DNA of 64,000 nt from Intestinibaculum porci (GTDB taxonomy: Bacteria > Bacillota_I > Bacilli_A > Erysipelotrichales > Coprobacillaceae), in NCBI RefSeq assembly GCF_003925875.1, contig NZ_AP019309.1, positions 620,001 to 684,000 on the forward strand, given 5' to 3'. A program made the translations under genes and the position numbers. The notes under the pieces were generated by a model. It made no database searches, was not told where the DNA came from, and saw only the letters and a program-made list of their open reading frames with translations. Positions 8,010-17,018 of this stretch are shown piece by piece. Each line of letters begins with the position of its first letter. Positions within the stretch are counted from its first letter, which is position 1.

Positions 8010-8426
8010 ATGAAAAAATATAAAGAATTTCGCTGCGTGGTAGAAATGTCCATCTTTACTGTTATTATGGTGGCTCTTTCCTTCTTTTTAGGAATCCAGC
8101 ATTCTTATGGTTATATGGTGATGGGCTTTATTATCGCGGCTGCCTGTATGTTTGCGATCTCCATGAGTTATAATAATATCTTAAGTGAAGACACCTTAAC
8201 GTATTATAAATGGTATGGCATTATGATGTGGACTAAAGAGATCGCTTATCATGAAATCTCACGCGTGGAAGTGAAGGGCAAGCATAAAGTCACGATCACA
8301 CCAAAAAGCGCTAAAGAAAAAAAGATTAATGTCTATGTCTTTGATCCGGAAGGGTTCACCACGGACTTAAAACGTTTCAAAAGCATGAAACGCAGTGAGA
8401 AACGCCATGGCAAACATAAGAAATAA
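8010..8426 (+). CDS. Small membrane protein with a PH-like C-terminal domain
   Basis: 138 residues. Two hydrophobic helices near the N-terminus (about 14-30 and 37-54) are followed by a soluble segment (LTYYKWYGIMMWTKEIAYHEISRVEVKGKHKVTITPK) that looks like a bacterial PH domain. The tail is strongly basic (KRSEKRHGKHKK). Specific function unknown. It has an extended -10 promoter (TGATATAAT, 7972-7980) and an AAAGGAA ribosome site. Its terminator palindrome was split by the following IS. Confidence 0.65.
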   Translation: MKKYKEFRCVVEMSIFTVIMVALSFFLGIQHSYGYMVMGFIIAAACMFAISMSYNNILSEDTLTYYKWYGIMMWTKEIAYHEISRVEVKGKHKVTITPKSAKEKKINVYVFDPEGFTTDLKRFKSMKRSEKRHGKHKK

Positions 8427-8429
8427 AAT

Positions 8430-8438
8430 GGGTTAACC
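8430..8438 (+). repeat. Left copy of 9-bp target duplication of the IS4-family element
   Basis: GGGTTAACC, repeated directly at 10208-10216. It is part of the palindrome TGGGTTAACCCA that forms the hairpin of the upstream gene's terminator. Confidence 0.85.
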
Positions 8439-8465
8439 CAATGTCATTCAGTTAAGCATTTTTTG

Positions 8466-8506
8466 AGCCAGTTCACTCAATTCTACTTGAGTGGCCTGGC
8501 TTTTTT
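8466..8506 (+). terminator. Rightward terminator at the left end of the IS4-family element
   Basis: Stem of 15 paired positions with one mismatch (8466-8480 with 8487-8501), a six-base loop TTCTAC, then six T. It lies before the transposase promoter and would block read-through from the left flank. Confidence 0.85.
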
Positions 8507-8594
8507 ATTTTTAAAATAATGCAAAAAAGACTTGACAAGCAAAATTCCGGAATAAATTCATAATCCGAAGGAAATTGTAGGAGGATTTTTACTT

Positions 8595-9980
8595 ATGATT
8601 TCTAAACAAGATAAAGAACGAAATTTTGATTATGAAACGGAGGCTTGTGCTTTTAATACTACCCCCGAAGGGGTGAATTTGGCATTGGAAAAATCGATTA
8701 AGATGGTTACAGACAATATTGCATGTTATGTTATTGATCCTGTATCTGATATGACAAGAAGCCGTAAAGTTCCAGCTGATATGATTATTAGATTTCTCAT
8801 TCACAAGGAAGGAAAATCCATCAGATCTGAGATTTGTGAGCAGATGCCTGAAGGTATGGAGTTTCAAGCTTCAGCTTTCTGCATGCAGAGATATAAAATA
8901 AAGCCTAATGCATTTAACAGAGTAATGACGCTTTTCAATCAGACTATCAAACCTAAGAACACATTTAATGGCTACTATATCATTGCCTGCGATGGCTCCG
9001 ACTTGAACATTCCTTTTATGAAGGATCATCCTGAGTTAATCGTTAAAAGCAAAAAAGGAAGGGATTTTTGTCAGATCCACCTCAATGCTCTTTATGACTG
9101 CCTTAATGGAGTCTATTGGGACGCAGAAATGACAACACCTAACAAAAAAAGAGAACCTGGTGCTTTGATTACTATGACTGAAAGAAAGTATTACCCAGAA
9201 AAATCAATTATTGTATGTGATAGAGGATATGTTTCATACAAACTGATGGCTGATTTTATTGAGAAAGGACAAAAATTTGTGATTAGGTCTAAGGATATTA
9301 ATATCCGTAGTTCAATCCTAAAAAGATTTGATTTGCCAGATGAGGAATTAGACCAGGAAGTCAGCGTTACACTGACAAGAAGCAATAAACGTTATAATAG
9401 CGATCGAAAAAAATATGCATTGGTCAATTCAAATATCGATTTCCCACAAATTGATACATGGAGTAATGATGATTACGTAATAAGCTACAGAGTTGTCCGC
9501 ATAAAGCTTGATGATGAAAACTTTGTAACTCTTGTCACTAATTTAAGCAAGGAAGAAATACCGTTTGAGTATATGAAAGAGCTCTACCATTTAAGATGGT
9601 CTCAAGAACAATCATTTTTTAATTTGAAATATAGAATAGGTTTAAAATATTTCAATTCAAAGAAAGTTGATGGCATACTGCAAGAAGTATATTCGAAACT
9701 TATCATGTTTAACGTAACAAGTGTTATTACGAATAGTGTTGATATTCCTGATATGAAAGCTGAAGAGTATGAGAAAAACAAAAAAAGAGTTGCACACAAA
9801 ACGAAGGCAAACTTTGCCGTCGCAATCACCAATGTACATCTCTTTCTTAAGGGAACTATTTCTGAAAAAGGACTCATAAATAGAATCAAGAAATTTGTAA
9901 TCCCAATCAGACCTGGAAGATCATTCACTCGAAAAATAAGACCCCAGTCACTAGCTCCTCTGAACACTAGGGTATCATAA
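8595..9980 (+). CDS. IS4-family DDE transposase
   Basis: 461 residues. First Asp region IIACDGSDLNIPF (about 132), second Asp region SIIVCDRGYVSYKLM (about 205), and the IS4 signature Y-(2)-R-(3)-E-(6)-K in YHLRWSQEQSFFNLK (about 330). The ATG follows TAGGAGG by nine bases. TTGACA at 8532 is a probable -35 but no well-spaced -10 stands out. The reading frame is intact and the ends match well, so the element is probably recent and functional. Confidence 0.93.
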   Translation: MISKQDKERNFDYETEACAFNTTPEGVNLALEKSIKMVTDNIACYVIDPVSDMTRSRKVPADMIIRFLIHKEGKSIRSEICEQMPEGMEFQASAFCMQRYKIKPNAFNRVMTLFNQTIKPKNTFNGYYIIACDGSDLNIPFMKDHPELIVKSKKGRDFCQIHLNALYDCLNGVYWDAEMTTPNKKREPGALITMTERKYYPEKSIIVCDRGYVSYKLMADFIEKGQKFVIRSKDINIRSSILKRFDLPDEELDQEVSVTLTRSNKRYNSDRKKYALVNSNIDFPQIDTWSNDDYVISYRVVRIKLDDENFVTLVTNLSKEEIPFEYMKELYHLRWSQEQSFFNLKYRIGLKYFNSKKVDGILQEVYSKLIMFNVTSVITNSVDIPDMKAEEYEKNKKRVAHKTKANFAVAITNVHLFLKGTISEKGLINRIKKFVIPIRPGRSFTRKIRPQSLAPLNTRVS

Positions 9981-10079
9981 TTTTTCAAAATCTCAAGAAT
10001 AATTAGGAAATTAATAAATATAGGGATATTATGCCAAATTACATCAATTTACTTAGGATAAAGCTAAATGAGCAAAATC

Positions 10080-10129
10080 AAAAAAACAGACCATGAGAAT
10101 TGGATCATGTTTCGCATTCTCACAGTCTG
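10080..10129 (-). terminator. Leftward terminator at the right end of the IS4-family element
   Basis: Inner stem 10094-10100 with 10116-10122 and outer stem 10087-10091 with 10125-10129, separated by two mismatches. On the - strand the hairpin is followed by seven T (A run at 10080-10086). It faces transcription arriving from the right flank. Confidence 0.65.
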
Positions 10130-10188
10130 AAACTTTGGTTAACTGAATAGCCGGTCTCAGCTTTTTCAGATCATTCGTCGCAATTTCA

Positions 10189-10207
10189 GCTTAATTGAAT
10201 GACATTG
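10189..10207 (-). repeat. Right inverted repeat of the IS4-family element
   Basis: Complement of the left repeat at 8439-8457 with 18 of 19 matches. Confidence 0.9.
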
Positions 10208-10216
10208 GGGTTAACC
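10208..10216 (+). repeat. Right copy of the 9-bp target duplication
   Basis: GGGTTAACC, followed by CATTTTTTTC, which is the displaced T-tract of the original terminator. Confidence 0.85.
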
Positions 10217-10240
10217 CATTTTTTTCTTTTTCGTAAAATA

Positions 10241-10270
10241 GACAGTCTCAAAACTGTCACGTTTTATAAT
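10241..10270 (+). promoter_or_regulatory. Promoter and inverted-repeat operator of the AEC transporter gene
   Basis: TATAAT at 10265-10270. Immediately upstream is the inverted repeat GACAGT-N6-ACTGTC (10241-10258), which would cover the -35 region; no good -35 hexamer is visible. This suggests control by a DNA-binding protein; which one is unknown. Confidence 0.5.
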
Positions 10271-10290
10271 AGAGGGGTGAGGTGATCATT

Positions 10291-11220
10291 GTGGCATTAT
10301 CTTTATCTTTAGCGACGCAGATTGGTGCGATGTTTGTGATGATCTTCGTTGGCTTTCTTTTAGTGCGCAAAAGTGTTTTAAGTCTGCGCGACTGTAATGC
10401 GTTATCGCGCATTGTATTATACGTTTCTGGTCCTTGTGCAATCATTAATGCCTTCCAGTTAACCATCAGTGAAAATAAAGTCAAAGGCTTTTTACTAGCG
10501 ATCTTCGTCGCAATTGGCATTCATATATTATTTATGGCGATGACGGCGCTATTAGGCAGGATCTTTCATTTCTCACCGATTGAGAAGGCGTCACTGATCT
10601 ATTCCAATTGTGGGAATCTGATTATTCCTTTAGTGATTCTCATTATGAATCAAAAGATGGTCTTCTATTGCTCCGCTTATATGATCGTTCAGATTGTGTT
10701 GATCTGGACCCACTGTAAGTCGCTTATTAGTCAAAAGCAGGACTTTGATCTCAAAGCTATTCTTTCGAATATTAATATGATCGCCATCGGTGTGGGGGTA
10801 CTGCTTTTTATCTTACAAATTCATTTGCCGGTGTTAATCACCAGTGCGTTCACCTCAATGACCAATCTGATGGGCCCATTATGCATGTTTGTGGCAGGAA
10901 TGCTTTTAGCCGGCATTGATCTTAAAAAGGCTCATAATAAACGGGCTTATTTAGTCGTTTTTTTACGGCTGATTGTCTTACCGTTTATGGTCGCCCTGAT
11001 CTTTATTTTCAGCGGTCTTTATAAGGTTTTGCCTAATGCCCGGTCCATTTTAATGATTTCACTACTTGCGGCGAGTGCGCCTGCGGCTTCGACCGTGACC
11101 CAGTTTGCCCAGATTTATGATCATCAGCCGTTTGAAGCGAGCGTCATCAATGTTTTATCGCTGCTTTTGTGTATTATTACGATGCCGCTATTGAATATGT
11201 TTTATATGAGCTTAACTTAA
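10291..11220 (+). CDS. AEC-family (auxin efflux carrier / malate permease-like) transporter
   Basis: About 309 residues, nearly all hydrophobic, with about ten membrane helices and the AEC landmarks YSNCGNLIIPL in the middle and SAPAASTVTQFAQIY near the end. Members move organic anions such as malate or other carboxylates; the substrate here is unknown. I prefer GTG 10291, which has GAGGTG six bases upstream; an upstream GTG at 10282 is part of that site. It was separated from its left neighbour by the IS and lies just before the histidine operon. Confidence 0.8.
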   Translation: MALSLSLATQIGAMFVMIFVGFLLVRKSVLSLRDCNALSRIVLYVSGPCAIINAFQLTISENKVKGFLLAIFVAIGIHILFMAMTALLGRIFHFSPIEKASLIYSNCGNLIIPLVILIMNQKMVFYCSAYMIVQIVLIWTHCKSLISQKQDFDLKAILSNINMIAIGVGVLLFILQIHLPVLITSAFTSMTNLMGPLCMFVAGMLLAGIDLKKAHNKRAYLVVFLRLIVLPFMVALIFIFSGLYKVLPNARSILMISLLAASAPAASTVTQFAQIYDHQPFEASVINVLSLLLCIITMPLLNMFYMSLT

Positions 11221-11237
11221 AAATATCAAGAAAATAT

Positions 11238-11265
11238 TTGTTTTTTATACTTTTTATGGTATTAT
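11238..11265 (+). promoter_or_regulatory. Promoter of the histidine operon
   Basis: TTGTTT (11238-11243), 16-bp spacer, TATTAT (11260-11265) with an extended TGG before the -10. Predicted start near 11272, giving a leader of about 190 bases before hisZ. Confidence 0.7.
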
Positions 11266-11286
11266 AGAAAAAACGAGGTGGTAGTT

Positions 11287-11358
11287 ATGAAAAAGACAAA
11301 TACAACTGCATTATTTTTAGGGTATTCATTACGCCACCATCATCATAGACACACTTAG
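11287..11358 (+). CDS. hisL: Histidine-operon leader peptide with five His codons
   Basis: A 23-codon ORF, MKKTNTTALFLGYSLRHHHH followed by RHT and TAG. It has a good ribosome site (GAGGTGG) six bases before its ATG. Codons 17-20 and 22 are His (CAC CAT CAT CAT, AGA, CAC), immediately before the stop. It sits between the operon promoter and an intrinsic terminator upstream of hisZ. This is the classic layout of ribosome-mediated attenuation: a shortage of charged tRNA-His stalls the ribosome on the run and changes folding of the RNA downstream. The name hisL follows the enterobacterial usage; no sequence homology to that peptide is claimed. Confidence 0.88.
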   Translation: MKKTNTTALFLGYSLRHHHHRHT

Positions 11359-11450
11359 GGTTATATCTTCATGATACAGCCCATTTTATGCATATTCGGG
11401 TGTATCTAATGATTTGTTTGAAGCGCGGGTCATTAGGACTCGCTTTTTTT
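11358..11450 (+). promoter_or_regulatory. Transcription attenuator of the histidine operon
   Basis: Mutually exclusive pairings are visible. Segment 1 (11358-11367) pairs with 2 (11373-11382). Segment 2 also pairs with 3 (11398-11406, GGGTGTATC). CTAATGA (11406-11412) pairs with TCATTAG (11430-11436). The terminator is GCGGGTC-ATTAG-GACTCGC (11425-11443) followed by seven T, ending 12 bases before hisZ. CTAATGA can also pair with TCATTA inside the leader ORF (11326-11331). The TCATTAG pairing would dissolve the terminator stem, as expected for an antiterminator. The exact switching order needs folding. Confidence 0.75.
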
Positions 11451-11462
11451 GTAGGAGGAGCT

Positions 11463-12428
11463 ATGGAAGAATTTAAATATCTGATTCCTGAAGAAAGCGG
11501 TGATGCCATTTCTTTAGATGCCAGAAAATTACGATTAATCGAAGGATCCTTACGGAAGATCTTCGATGCACATAACTATGAAGAACTGATGCTGCCGACA
11601 TTTGAATATGTCGATTTCTATGCCAGCATCCGTGATCAGGCGGAAGATTCAATGTTTCAGTTTGTCAACAGTGATGGCAAGCGCATTGCCTTGCGAACAG
11701 ACTTTACCTTGCCGATTGCCCGCATTTACAACAATGAACGAACCAATGAAGTCAAACGCTACAGTTACTTTGGGAAAGTCTATCGTTTAGCTAAACGTCA
11801 TAAAGGCCGTTCCAGTGAGCTTTATCAGATCGGCACCGAGTTAATCGGTTTAGGTGGTAAAGCCGGTGATCAGGAATGTTTATCGCTGATTGAAGAAACG
11901 ATGGCTTCCTTAGACTTAAAGGATTTGAAGATAGAATTAGGCTCTGCCAAATTCTATTTACGGTTAATGGAACTTGTGAAAGATGATCGCTTAAGCGGCA
12001 TCTTAGAAAAGAAACAGTTATCCGAAATGAAACGTTTCATTAAGGAAAAAGGCATTACCGGCTCACTAGGTCGCTTATTAGAAAATCTGCCAACCGCTTT
12101 TGGCTCTTATGAAGAACTGATGGCTTTTAAGGATTATGTCAAAGACTTTGAATTATTAGATGCGATTGATCGCATGGCTGCTTTATATGAAGGCTCAAAG
12201 CATAAAGAGGATATCATCTTTGATTTATGTATGGTCCCATCACAGCCTTACTATACGGGCGTGATGATTAAAGGCTATTCTTATTATAGCGCTTATCCAA
12301 TTTTATCAGGCGGCCGTTATGATAAGTTATTAAGCTATTTTGATAATGAGGTCCCAGCGATCGGTTTCTCATATCATATCAATACTTTACTCAATGCCTA
12401 TGTGAAGGAGGGCGAAGCGGATGATTAA
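11463..12428 (+). CDS. hisZ: ATP phosphoribosyltransferase regulatory subunit HisZ
   Basis: 321 residues, a histidyl-tRNA-synthetase paralogue that lacks the anticodon domain and activates short HisG for the first step of histidine synthesis. Motifs: [12 protein letters not shown], the class II motif-2 region [48 protein letters not shown], and C-terminal [15 protein letters not shown]. Start at ATG 11463 after GGAGGAG; a longer frame from 11388 would run through the attenuator hairpin and is rejected. Overlaps hisG by eight bases. Confidence 0.93.
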   Translation: MEEFKYLIPEESGDAISLDARKLRLIEGSLRKIFDAHNYEELMLPTFEYVDFYASIRDQAEDSMFQFVNSDGKRIALRTDFTLPIARIYNNERTNEVKRYSYFGKVYRLAKRHKGRSSELYQIGTELIGLGGKAGDQECLSLIEETMASLDLKDLKIELGSAKFYLRLMELVKDDRLSGILEKKQLSEMKRFIKEKGITGSLGRLLENLPTAFGSYEELMAFKDYVKDFELLDAIDRMAALYEGSKHKEDIIFDLCMVPSQPYYTGVMIKGYSYYSAYPILSGGRYDKLLSYFDNEVPAIGFSYHINTLLNAYVKEGEADD

Positions 12429-13053
12429 GATTGCCATTACCAAAGGCCGTATTGAAAAACAAGTGGTCAAAATGTTGAAGGAAAAAGGATTCGATATGGA
12501 TCCCATTATTAATAAAGATCGTGAATTACTCATTGAAACCAAAGATGGCATTTCGATGATCTTCGCGAAAGCCAATGATGTCTTAACGTTTTTAGAACAT
12601 GGCATTGTCGATGTCGGTTTTGTCGGCAAAGATACCTTAATGGAAGCGGACTTTGATGACTATTACGAATTATTAGATTTAGAGATTGGAAAATGTTACT
12701 TCGCGGTGGCAGCGTATCCTGAATACCGCACCAAAACCTTTAACCGTCGTAAACGTATCGCTTCGAAATATACCACTGTGGCGAAAGAATATTTCGCTTC
12801 TAAGCGGGAAGATGTGGAAATTATCAAACTGGAAGGTTCGGTAGAATTAGGACCCGTTGTAGGTTTGAGCGATGCGATTGTCGATATCGTCGAAACGGGC
12901 TCTACATTAAAAGCCAATGGCCTGGAAGTGATTGAAAAGGTAGCGGATATTTCTACCCGTATGGTAGTCAATAAAGTCTCTCTGAAATATAAGAAAGAGG
13001 AAATCTTTAAATTAGTCGATGCACTCAAAAAGGAGGATCAGGAAAAATGTTAA
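12421..13053 (+). CDS. hisG: ATP phosphoribosyltransferase, short form
   Basis: 210 residues: the short HisG type, which lacks the C-terminal regulatory domain and needs HisZ. It joins PRPP and ATP as the committed step of histidine synthesis. Signature segments: [13 protein letters not shown] at the start, [19 protein letters not shown], and the PRPP loop [31 protein letters not shown]. Translationally coupled on both sides (overlap with hisZ and hisD). Confidence 0.95.
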   Translation: MIKIAITKGRIEKQVVKMLKEKGFDMDPIINKDRELLIETKDGISMIFAKANDVLTFLEHGIVDVGFVGKDTLMEADFDDYYELLDLEIGKCYFAVAAYPEYRTKTFNRRKRIASKYTTVAKEYFASKREDVEIIKLEGSVELGPVVGLSDAIVDIVETGSTLKANGLEVIEKVADISTRMVVNKVSLKYKKEEIFKLVDALKKEDQEKC

Positions 13054-14345
13054 AAATTGTAGATTATACCGGTGACTTAACCGAACTGGAAAATAAATTA
13101 CATACCCGTAAACAGGAAGTGACCGATGAAGTCAATAAAGCAGTCAGCGCCATTGTCGATCGTATCAAAAAGGAAGGCGATCAGGCGGTCATTGATTACT
13201 GTCAGAAATTTGACGGTTATACCATTACGAAGCCAGAAGATTTCTTAGTTACAAAGCAGGAAGTGGACGAAGCCTGCGCGCGTGTCGGCGAGGACTTCTT
13301 ACGGATCTTAGAGCGTACCAAAGAGCAGTTAACCGTTTATCATAAAAATCAGGTTGAAAAGACCTGGACAATGGTGAAAGATGACGGTGTCATCTTAGGC
13401 TCATTAGTGCGTGGCATTGAAAATGTGGCACTGTATGTGCCAGGGGGAACCGCCGCTTATCCATCAACGGTCATGATGAATGCCATTCCCGCCCAGTTAG
13501 CTGGCGTTAAAAATATGTTCATTATTACCCCTGTGAAAGCTGATGGTAAGGTCTCTGATGTCATCTTAGCAGCCGCGAAAGTAGCGGGCATCACGACTAT
13601 TTATAAAGTTGGCGGCGCCCAGGGCGTAGCGGCGGCGGCTTATGGCACAAAGACGATTCAAAAAGCCGATAAGATTGTTGGGCCAGGGAATATTTTCGTC
13701 GCGACCGCGAAGAAGTTATGTTACGGGGTTGTGGATATCGATATGGTCGCCGGACCATCAGAAATCCTCATCGTCGCTGATGCTCATGCTAATCCTAAAT
13801 ATGTGGCGGCGGATTTAATGTCACAGGCGGAACATGATAAGTTAGCGAGTGCCACTTTGATTACGCCAAGTCGCGCTTTAGCGGAAAAAGTCGAAGAAGA
13901 ATTAAAACGTCAGATCGTCACTTTACCACGTCAGGAGATTATTCAGTCTTCCTTAGAAAACTATGGCGGCGCTGTCATTGTCAAAGATATTATGGAAGCC
14001 ATTGATGTTTCTAATGCCTTAGCGCCAGAACACTTAGAAGTGTTAGTAGAACAGCCGTTAGAAATGCTGCCATATATTAAAAATGCCGGTTCGATCTTCT
14101 TAGGAGAATACTCCCCAGAACCATTAGGTGATTATATGTCTGGAACGAACCATGTCTTACCAACTGGCGGGACTGCGAAATTCTATAGTGCTTTAGGCGT
14201 TTACGACTTCGTTAAGCATTCAGCTTACAGCTACTATCCAAAAGCAGCTTTAGCAGCCTTCAAAGATGATGTGCAGAAGTTTGCCCACTTAGAAGGTTTA
14301 GATGCGCACGCTAACAGTATCAAAGTTCGTTTTGAGGAGGATTAA
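13047..14345 (+). CDS. hisD: Histidinol dehydrogenase
   Basis: 432 residues, the usual length. It oxidises L-histidinol to histidine in two NAD-dependent steps and binds zinc. Motifs: [67 protein letters not shown] (zinc and catalytic residues), and APEHLE near the C-terminus. Begins inside the end of hisG and ends two bases before hisB. Confidence 0.96.
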   Translation: MLKIVDYTGDLTELENKLHTRKQEVTDEVNKAVSAIVDRIKKEGDQAVIDYCQKFDGYTITKPEDFLVTKQEVDEACARVGEDFLRILERTKEQLTVYHKNQVEKTWTMVKDDGVILGSLVRGIENVALYVPGGTAAYPSTVMMNAIPAQLAGVKNMFIITPVKADGKVSDVILAAAKVAGITTIYKVGGAQGVAAAAYGTKTIQKADKIVGPGNIFVATAKKLCYGVVDIDMVAGPSEILIVADAHANPKYVAADLMSQAEHDKLASATLITPSRALAEKVEEELKRQIVTLPRQEIIQSSLENYGGAVIVKDIMEAIDVSNALAPEHLEVLVEQPLEMLPYIKNAGSIFLGEYSPEPLGDYMSGTNHVLPTGGTAKFYSALGVYDFVKHSAYSYYPKAALAAFKDDVQKFAHLEGLDAHANSIKVRFEED

Positions 14346-14346
14346 T

Positions 14347-14934
14347 ATGCGTCAGGCTACGATTTCTCGTCATACTAAGGAGACAAAAATTACCTGTGAA
14401 TTAAACTTAGACGGCATAGGGAAAGCGGATGTTCAAACCGGCGTCGGCTTTCTCGACCATATGTTAACGCTGCTATCTTTTCATTCCCGCTTTGATCTAA
14501 AGGTGCACTGTGATGGCGATTTAGAAGTCGATTCTCATCACTCCGTTGAAGATATCGGGATTGCCTTAGGCGACTGCCTGACTCAGGCGTTAGGAGAAAA
14601 ACGCGGGATTGTCCGTTATGGCTCGTTCACGATTCCGATGGATGAAGCTTTAGTGACTGTTGACTTAGACTTATCCGGTCGTCCTTATCTGGTTTACCAT
14701 GCGACGCTCAATACGCCAGTGTTAGGCAACTATGAAACAGAGATGACGGAAGAGTTCTTTAGAGCGTTATCTGATCATGCCAAAATGACATTACATATTA
14801 ATGAACATTATGGCAAGAACACACATCATATTATTGAAGCGATGTTTAAAGCGACGGGCCGCGCGTTAAAGCAGGCCGTGGCGATCGATGAAAAATATAA
14901 AGATGAAATCTCATCAAGTAAGGGGGTCCTGTAA
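14347..14934 (+). CDS. hisB: Imidazoleglycerol-phosphate dehydratase
   Basis: 195 residues: the monofunctional dehydratase, without the HisB phosphatase domain of enteric bacteria, consistent with a separate HisK downstream. Both manganese-binding His-rich motifs are visible, GVGFLDHMLTLLSFHSRFDL with DSHHSVEDIGIALG, and LSDHAKMTLHINEHYGKNTHHIIEAMFK. I start at ATG 14347 behind GAGGAGG, not further upstream inside hisD. The stop overlaps the hisH start (TAATG). Confidence 0.95.
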   Translation: MRQATISRHTKETKITCELNLDGIGKADVQTGVGFLDHMLTLLSFHSRFDLKVHCDGDLEVDSHHSVEDIGIALGDCLTQALGEKRGIVRYGSFTIPMDEALVTVDLDLSGRPYLVYHATLNTPVLGNYETEMTEEFFRALSDHAKMTLHINEHYGKNTHHIIEAMFKATGRALKQAVAIDEKYKDEISSSKGVL

Positions 14935-15542
14935 TGATTGCAATTGTAGATTATAATGTCGGTAACTTAGCGAGTGTTACTAATGCTTTTAAAAGACAAG
15001 GCATGGATGTTAAAGTGACCAGAGATCCCCAGGATCTCTTAAGTGCTGATGGCATTATTTTACCAGGTGTCGGCGCTTTTCCAGTTGCGATGGACAATTT
15101 ACAGAAAGTGGGTCTTATTGAGCCCTTAACGAAAGCGAAAGAAAAAGGCACCCCAATGATGGGGATCTGTTTAGGCATGCAGATCCTCTTTGAACAGGGT
15201 TATGAAGTGACTCCGACGAAAGGTTTAGGCTTTTTAAAAGGGGAAGTCAAACTGATGGAAGTAGATGCCAAGCTCCCGCATATGGGCTGGAATCAGCTTG
15301 TCTTCAATCATGAACATCCCTTGTTGAAATATGTCGATGAAGGGGAATATGTCTACTTTGTCCACTCTTATGGGGCCGTTTGTCCAGATGATGAATTAAT
15401 GGCATATGCGCAGTATGGACATGCGAAAGTACCTGCTCTTGTCGCAAAAGATAATGTCATTGGCTGTCAGTTCCACCCCGAAAAAAGCGGGGAAGTGGGA
15501 ACCCGTATTTTAAAAGCCTTTAAGGAGATGATTGAACGATGA
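14934..15542 (+). CDS. hisH: Imidazole glycerol phosphate synthase, glutaminase subunit
   Basis: 202 residues, class I glutamine amidotransferase. It releases ammonia from glutamine and passes it to HisF. Catalytic Cys in GICLGMQILFEQG (about residue 80) and the His-Glu pair in GCQFHPEKSG (about 180); oxyanion segment LPGVGAFP. Starts and stops overlap neighbours by one to four bases. Confidence 0.95.
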   Translation: MIAIVDYNVGNLASVTNAFKRQGMDVKVTRDPQDLLSADGIILPGVGAFPVAMDNLQKVGLIEPLTKAKEKGTPMMGICLGMQILFEQGYEVTPTKGLGFLKGEVKLMEVDAKLPHMGWNQLVFNHEHPLLKYVDEGEYVYFVHSYGAVCPDDELMAYAQYGHAKVPALVAKDNVIGCQFHPEKSGEVGTRILKAFKEMIER

Positions 15543-16258
15543 TTGTCATTCCAGCGATTGATTTACAAGGTGGCGAAGCGGTCCGCCTCTATAAAGGAGA
15601 TTATGCCAAGAAAACGGTTTATTCCAAGCATCCTGAAGAGTTAGCCAAAGGTTTTGAAGACATGGGGGCTAAGTATCTCCACGTCGTTGATTTAGATGGG
15701 GCCAAAGACGCTCAGGCCACCAATGCGGAAACGATTCGCAAAATTCGTGAAAATATCTCCATTCCAATGGAACTTGGCGGCGGTATCCGCGATGATAAAA
15801 CGGTCAATTTCTACCTTAATGAAGTGGGTGTGAACCGGGTTATTTTAGGAACGGTGGCGCTCCATCATTCCGAATTTGTCAAAGCCTGCATCGATCGATA
15901 CGGCGCTGACCGCATTGTCGTAGGGGTTGATATTAAAGATGGTTATGTTTCCACTTCCGGCTGGTTAGAAGACAGTCAGGTGTATTATCTCGACTTTATT
16001 AAAGAATTAGAAAAGATAGGTGTGACAACGATTGTCTGCACCGATATTTCCAAAGATGGGACTTTAACTGGTCCATCTTATGAAGTGTATGAAAATATTC
16101 ATAAACATTCCGACATGAACTTCGTCGTATCCGGCGGCGTCAAAGATGCGCAGGATATCTATCAAGTCAATGACTTAGGTTATTACGGCTGCATTGTTGG
16201 AAAAGCTTATTATGAAGGAAAAGTGGATCTGAAAGAGGTGATTGCGCATGTTGGCTAA
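15539..16258 (+). CDS. hisA: Phosphoribosyl-formimino-AICAR-phosphate isomerase
   Basis: 239 residues, beta/alpha barrel that performs the Amadori rearrangement of ProFAR. Catalytic Asp in [20 protein letters not shown], the phosphate loops [10 protein letters not shown] and [12 protein letters not shown], and second catalytic Asp in [16 protein letters not shown]. Overlaps hisH by four bases and hisF by eleven. Confidence 0.95.
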   Translation: MIVIPAIDLQGGEAVRLYKGDYAKKTVYSKHPEELAKGFEDMGAKYLHVVDLDGAKDAQATNAETIRKIRENISIPMELGGGIRDDKTVNFYLNEVGVNRVILGTVALHHSEFVKACIDRYGADRIVVGVDIKDGYVSTSGWLEDSQVYYLDFIKELEKIGVTTIVCTDISKDGTLTGPSYEVYENIHKHSDMNFVVSGGVKDAQDIYQVNDLGYYGCIVGKAYYEGKVDLKEVIAHVG

Positions 16259-17018
16259 AAGAATTATTCCTTGTTTAGATATCAAAGATGGGAAAGTCGT
16301 GAAAGGGGTCAACTTTGTTGGGCTCAAAGATGTCGGAGATCCTGTTGAACTCGCCAAAGAATACGATCGTCAGTCCGCTGATGAAGTCGTCTTCCTCGAT
16401 ATTACGGCGACGTATGAACATCGTGATATTATTAAAGATCTGATTGCGCGCGCTGCTTCGGAATTATCGATTCCGCTTTGCGTGGGTGGCGGCATCCGCA
16501 CCTTAGATGATTTTCGCACCATCTTAGCGGCGGGGGCTGATAAAGTATCCGTCAATAGCGCCGCTATTAAAAATCCTGATCTCATCAAACAGGCGGCTGA
16601 TGAATTTGGCGTCCAGTGCGTGGTCTTAGCTGTTGATGCGAAAGCACGTGAAGATCATTCCGGTTATGATGTCTATATTGCCGGCGGCCGGGAAAATACG
16701 GGTATTGACCTGATTGAATGGGTTAAGAAAGCCGAAGCTTTAGGAGCTGGAGAAATTCTCTTGACGAGCATGGATGCGGATGGGACCCGCGATGGTTTTG
16801 ATATCGATATGCTCAATGCCGTGATGGATGTTGTCGATGTGCCGGTGATTGCCAGCGGCGGCTGCGGCGGTAAAGAAGATATGGCGGAAGTCTTTGAAAA
16901 GACCAACTGTGACGCTGCTTTAGCGGCTTCGCTCTTCCATTTTGGTGAAGCGACGGTTGATGAAGTCAAAGATGTCTGCGCAGCGCGGGGCATCCCAGTA
17001 AGGAGAAATCGAAAATGA
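16248..17018 (+). CDS. hisF: Imidazole glycerol phosphate synthase, cyclase subunit
   Basis: 256 residues. Motifs: [73 protein letters not shown] and [14 protein letters not shown]. It closes the imidazole ring and releases AICAR. I start at ATG 16248, seven bases after GAGGTG; an in-frame TTG at 16242 is less likely. Confidence 0.95.
   Translation: MLAKRIIPCLDIKDGKVVKGVNFVGLKDVGDPVELAKEYDRQSADEVVFLDITATYEHRDIIKDLIARAASELSIPLCVGGGIRTLDDFRTILAAGADKVSVNSAAIKNPDLIKQAADEFGVQCVVLAVDAKAREDHSGYDVYIAGGRENTGIDLIEWVKKAEALGAGEILLTSMDADGTRDGFDIDMLNAVMDVVDVPVIASGGCGGKEDMAEVFEKTNCDAALAASLFHFGEATVDEVKDVCAARGIPVRRNRK

Larger units (their letters stand above)
8439..10207 (+). mobile_element. IS4-family insertion sequence (1769 bp)
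   Basis: 19-bp terminal inverted repeats with one mismatch: CAATGTCATTCAGTTAAGC (8439-8457) and the complement of CAATGTCATTCAATTAAGC (10189-10207). They are flanked by a 9-bp direct repeat GGGTTAACC. Removing one repeat rebuilds AAATGGGTTAACCCATTT plus a T run, the terminator of the gene ending at 8426. It carries one intact transposase and inward-facing terminators at both ends. Confidence 0.93.

Noticed and set aside
11388-11462. Longer hisZ frame starting at 11388
   Set aside because: It would translate through the attenuator hairpin and lacks a ribosome site; ATG 11463 has GGAGGAG directly upstream.
14302-14346. Upstream start for hisB
   Set aside because: The extra residues lie inside hisD in another frame; ATG 14347 follows GAGGAGG.
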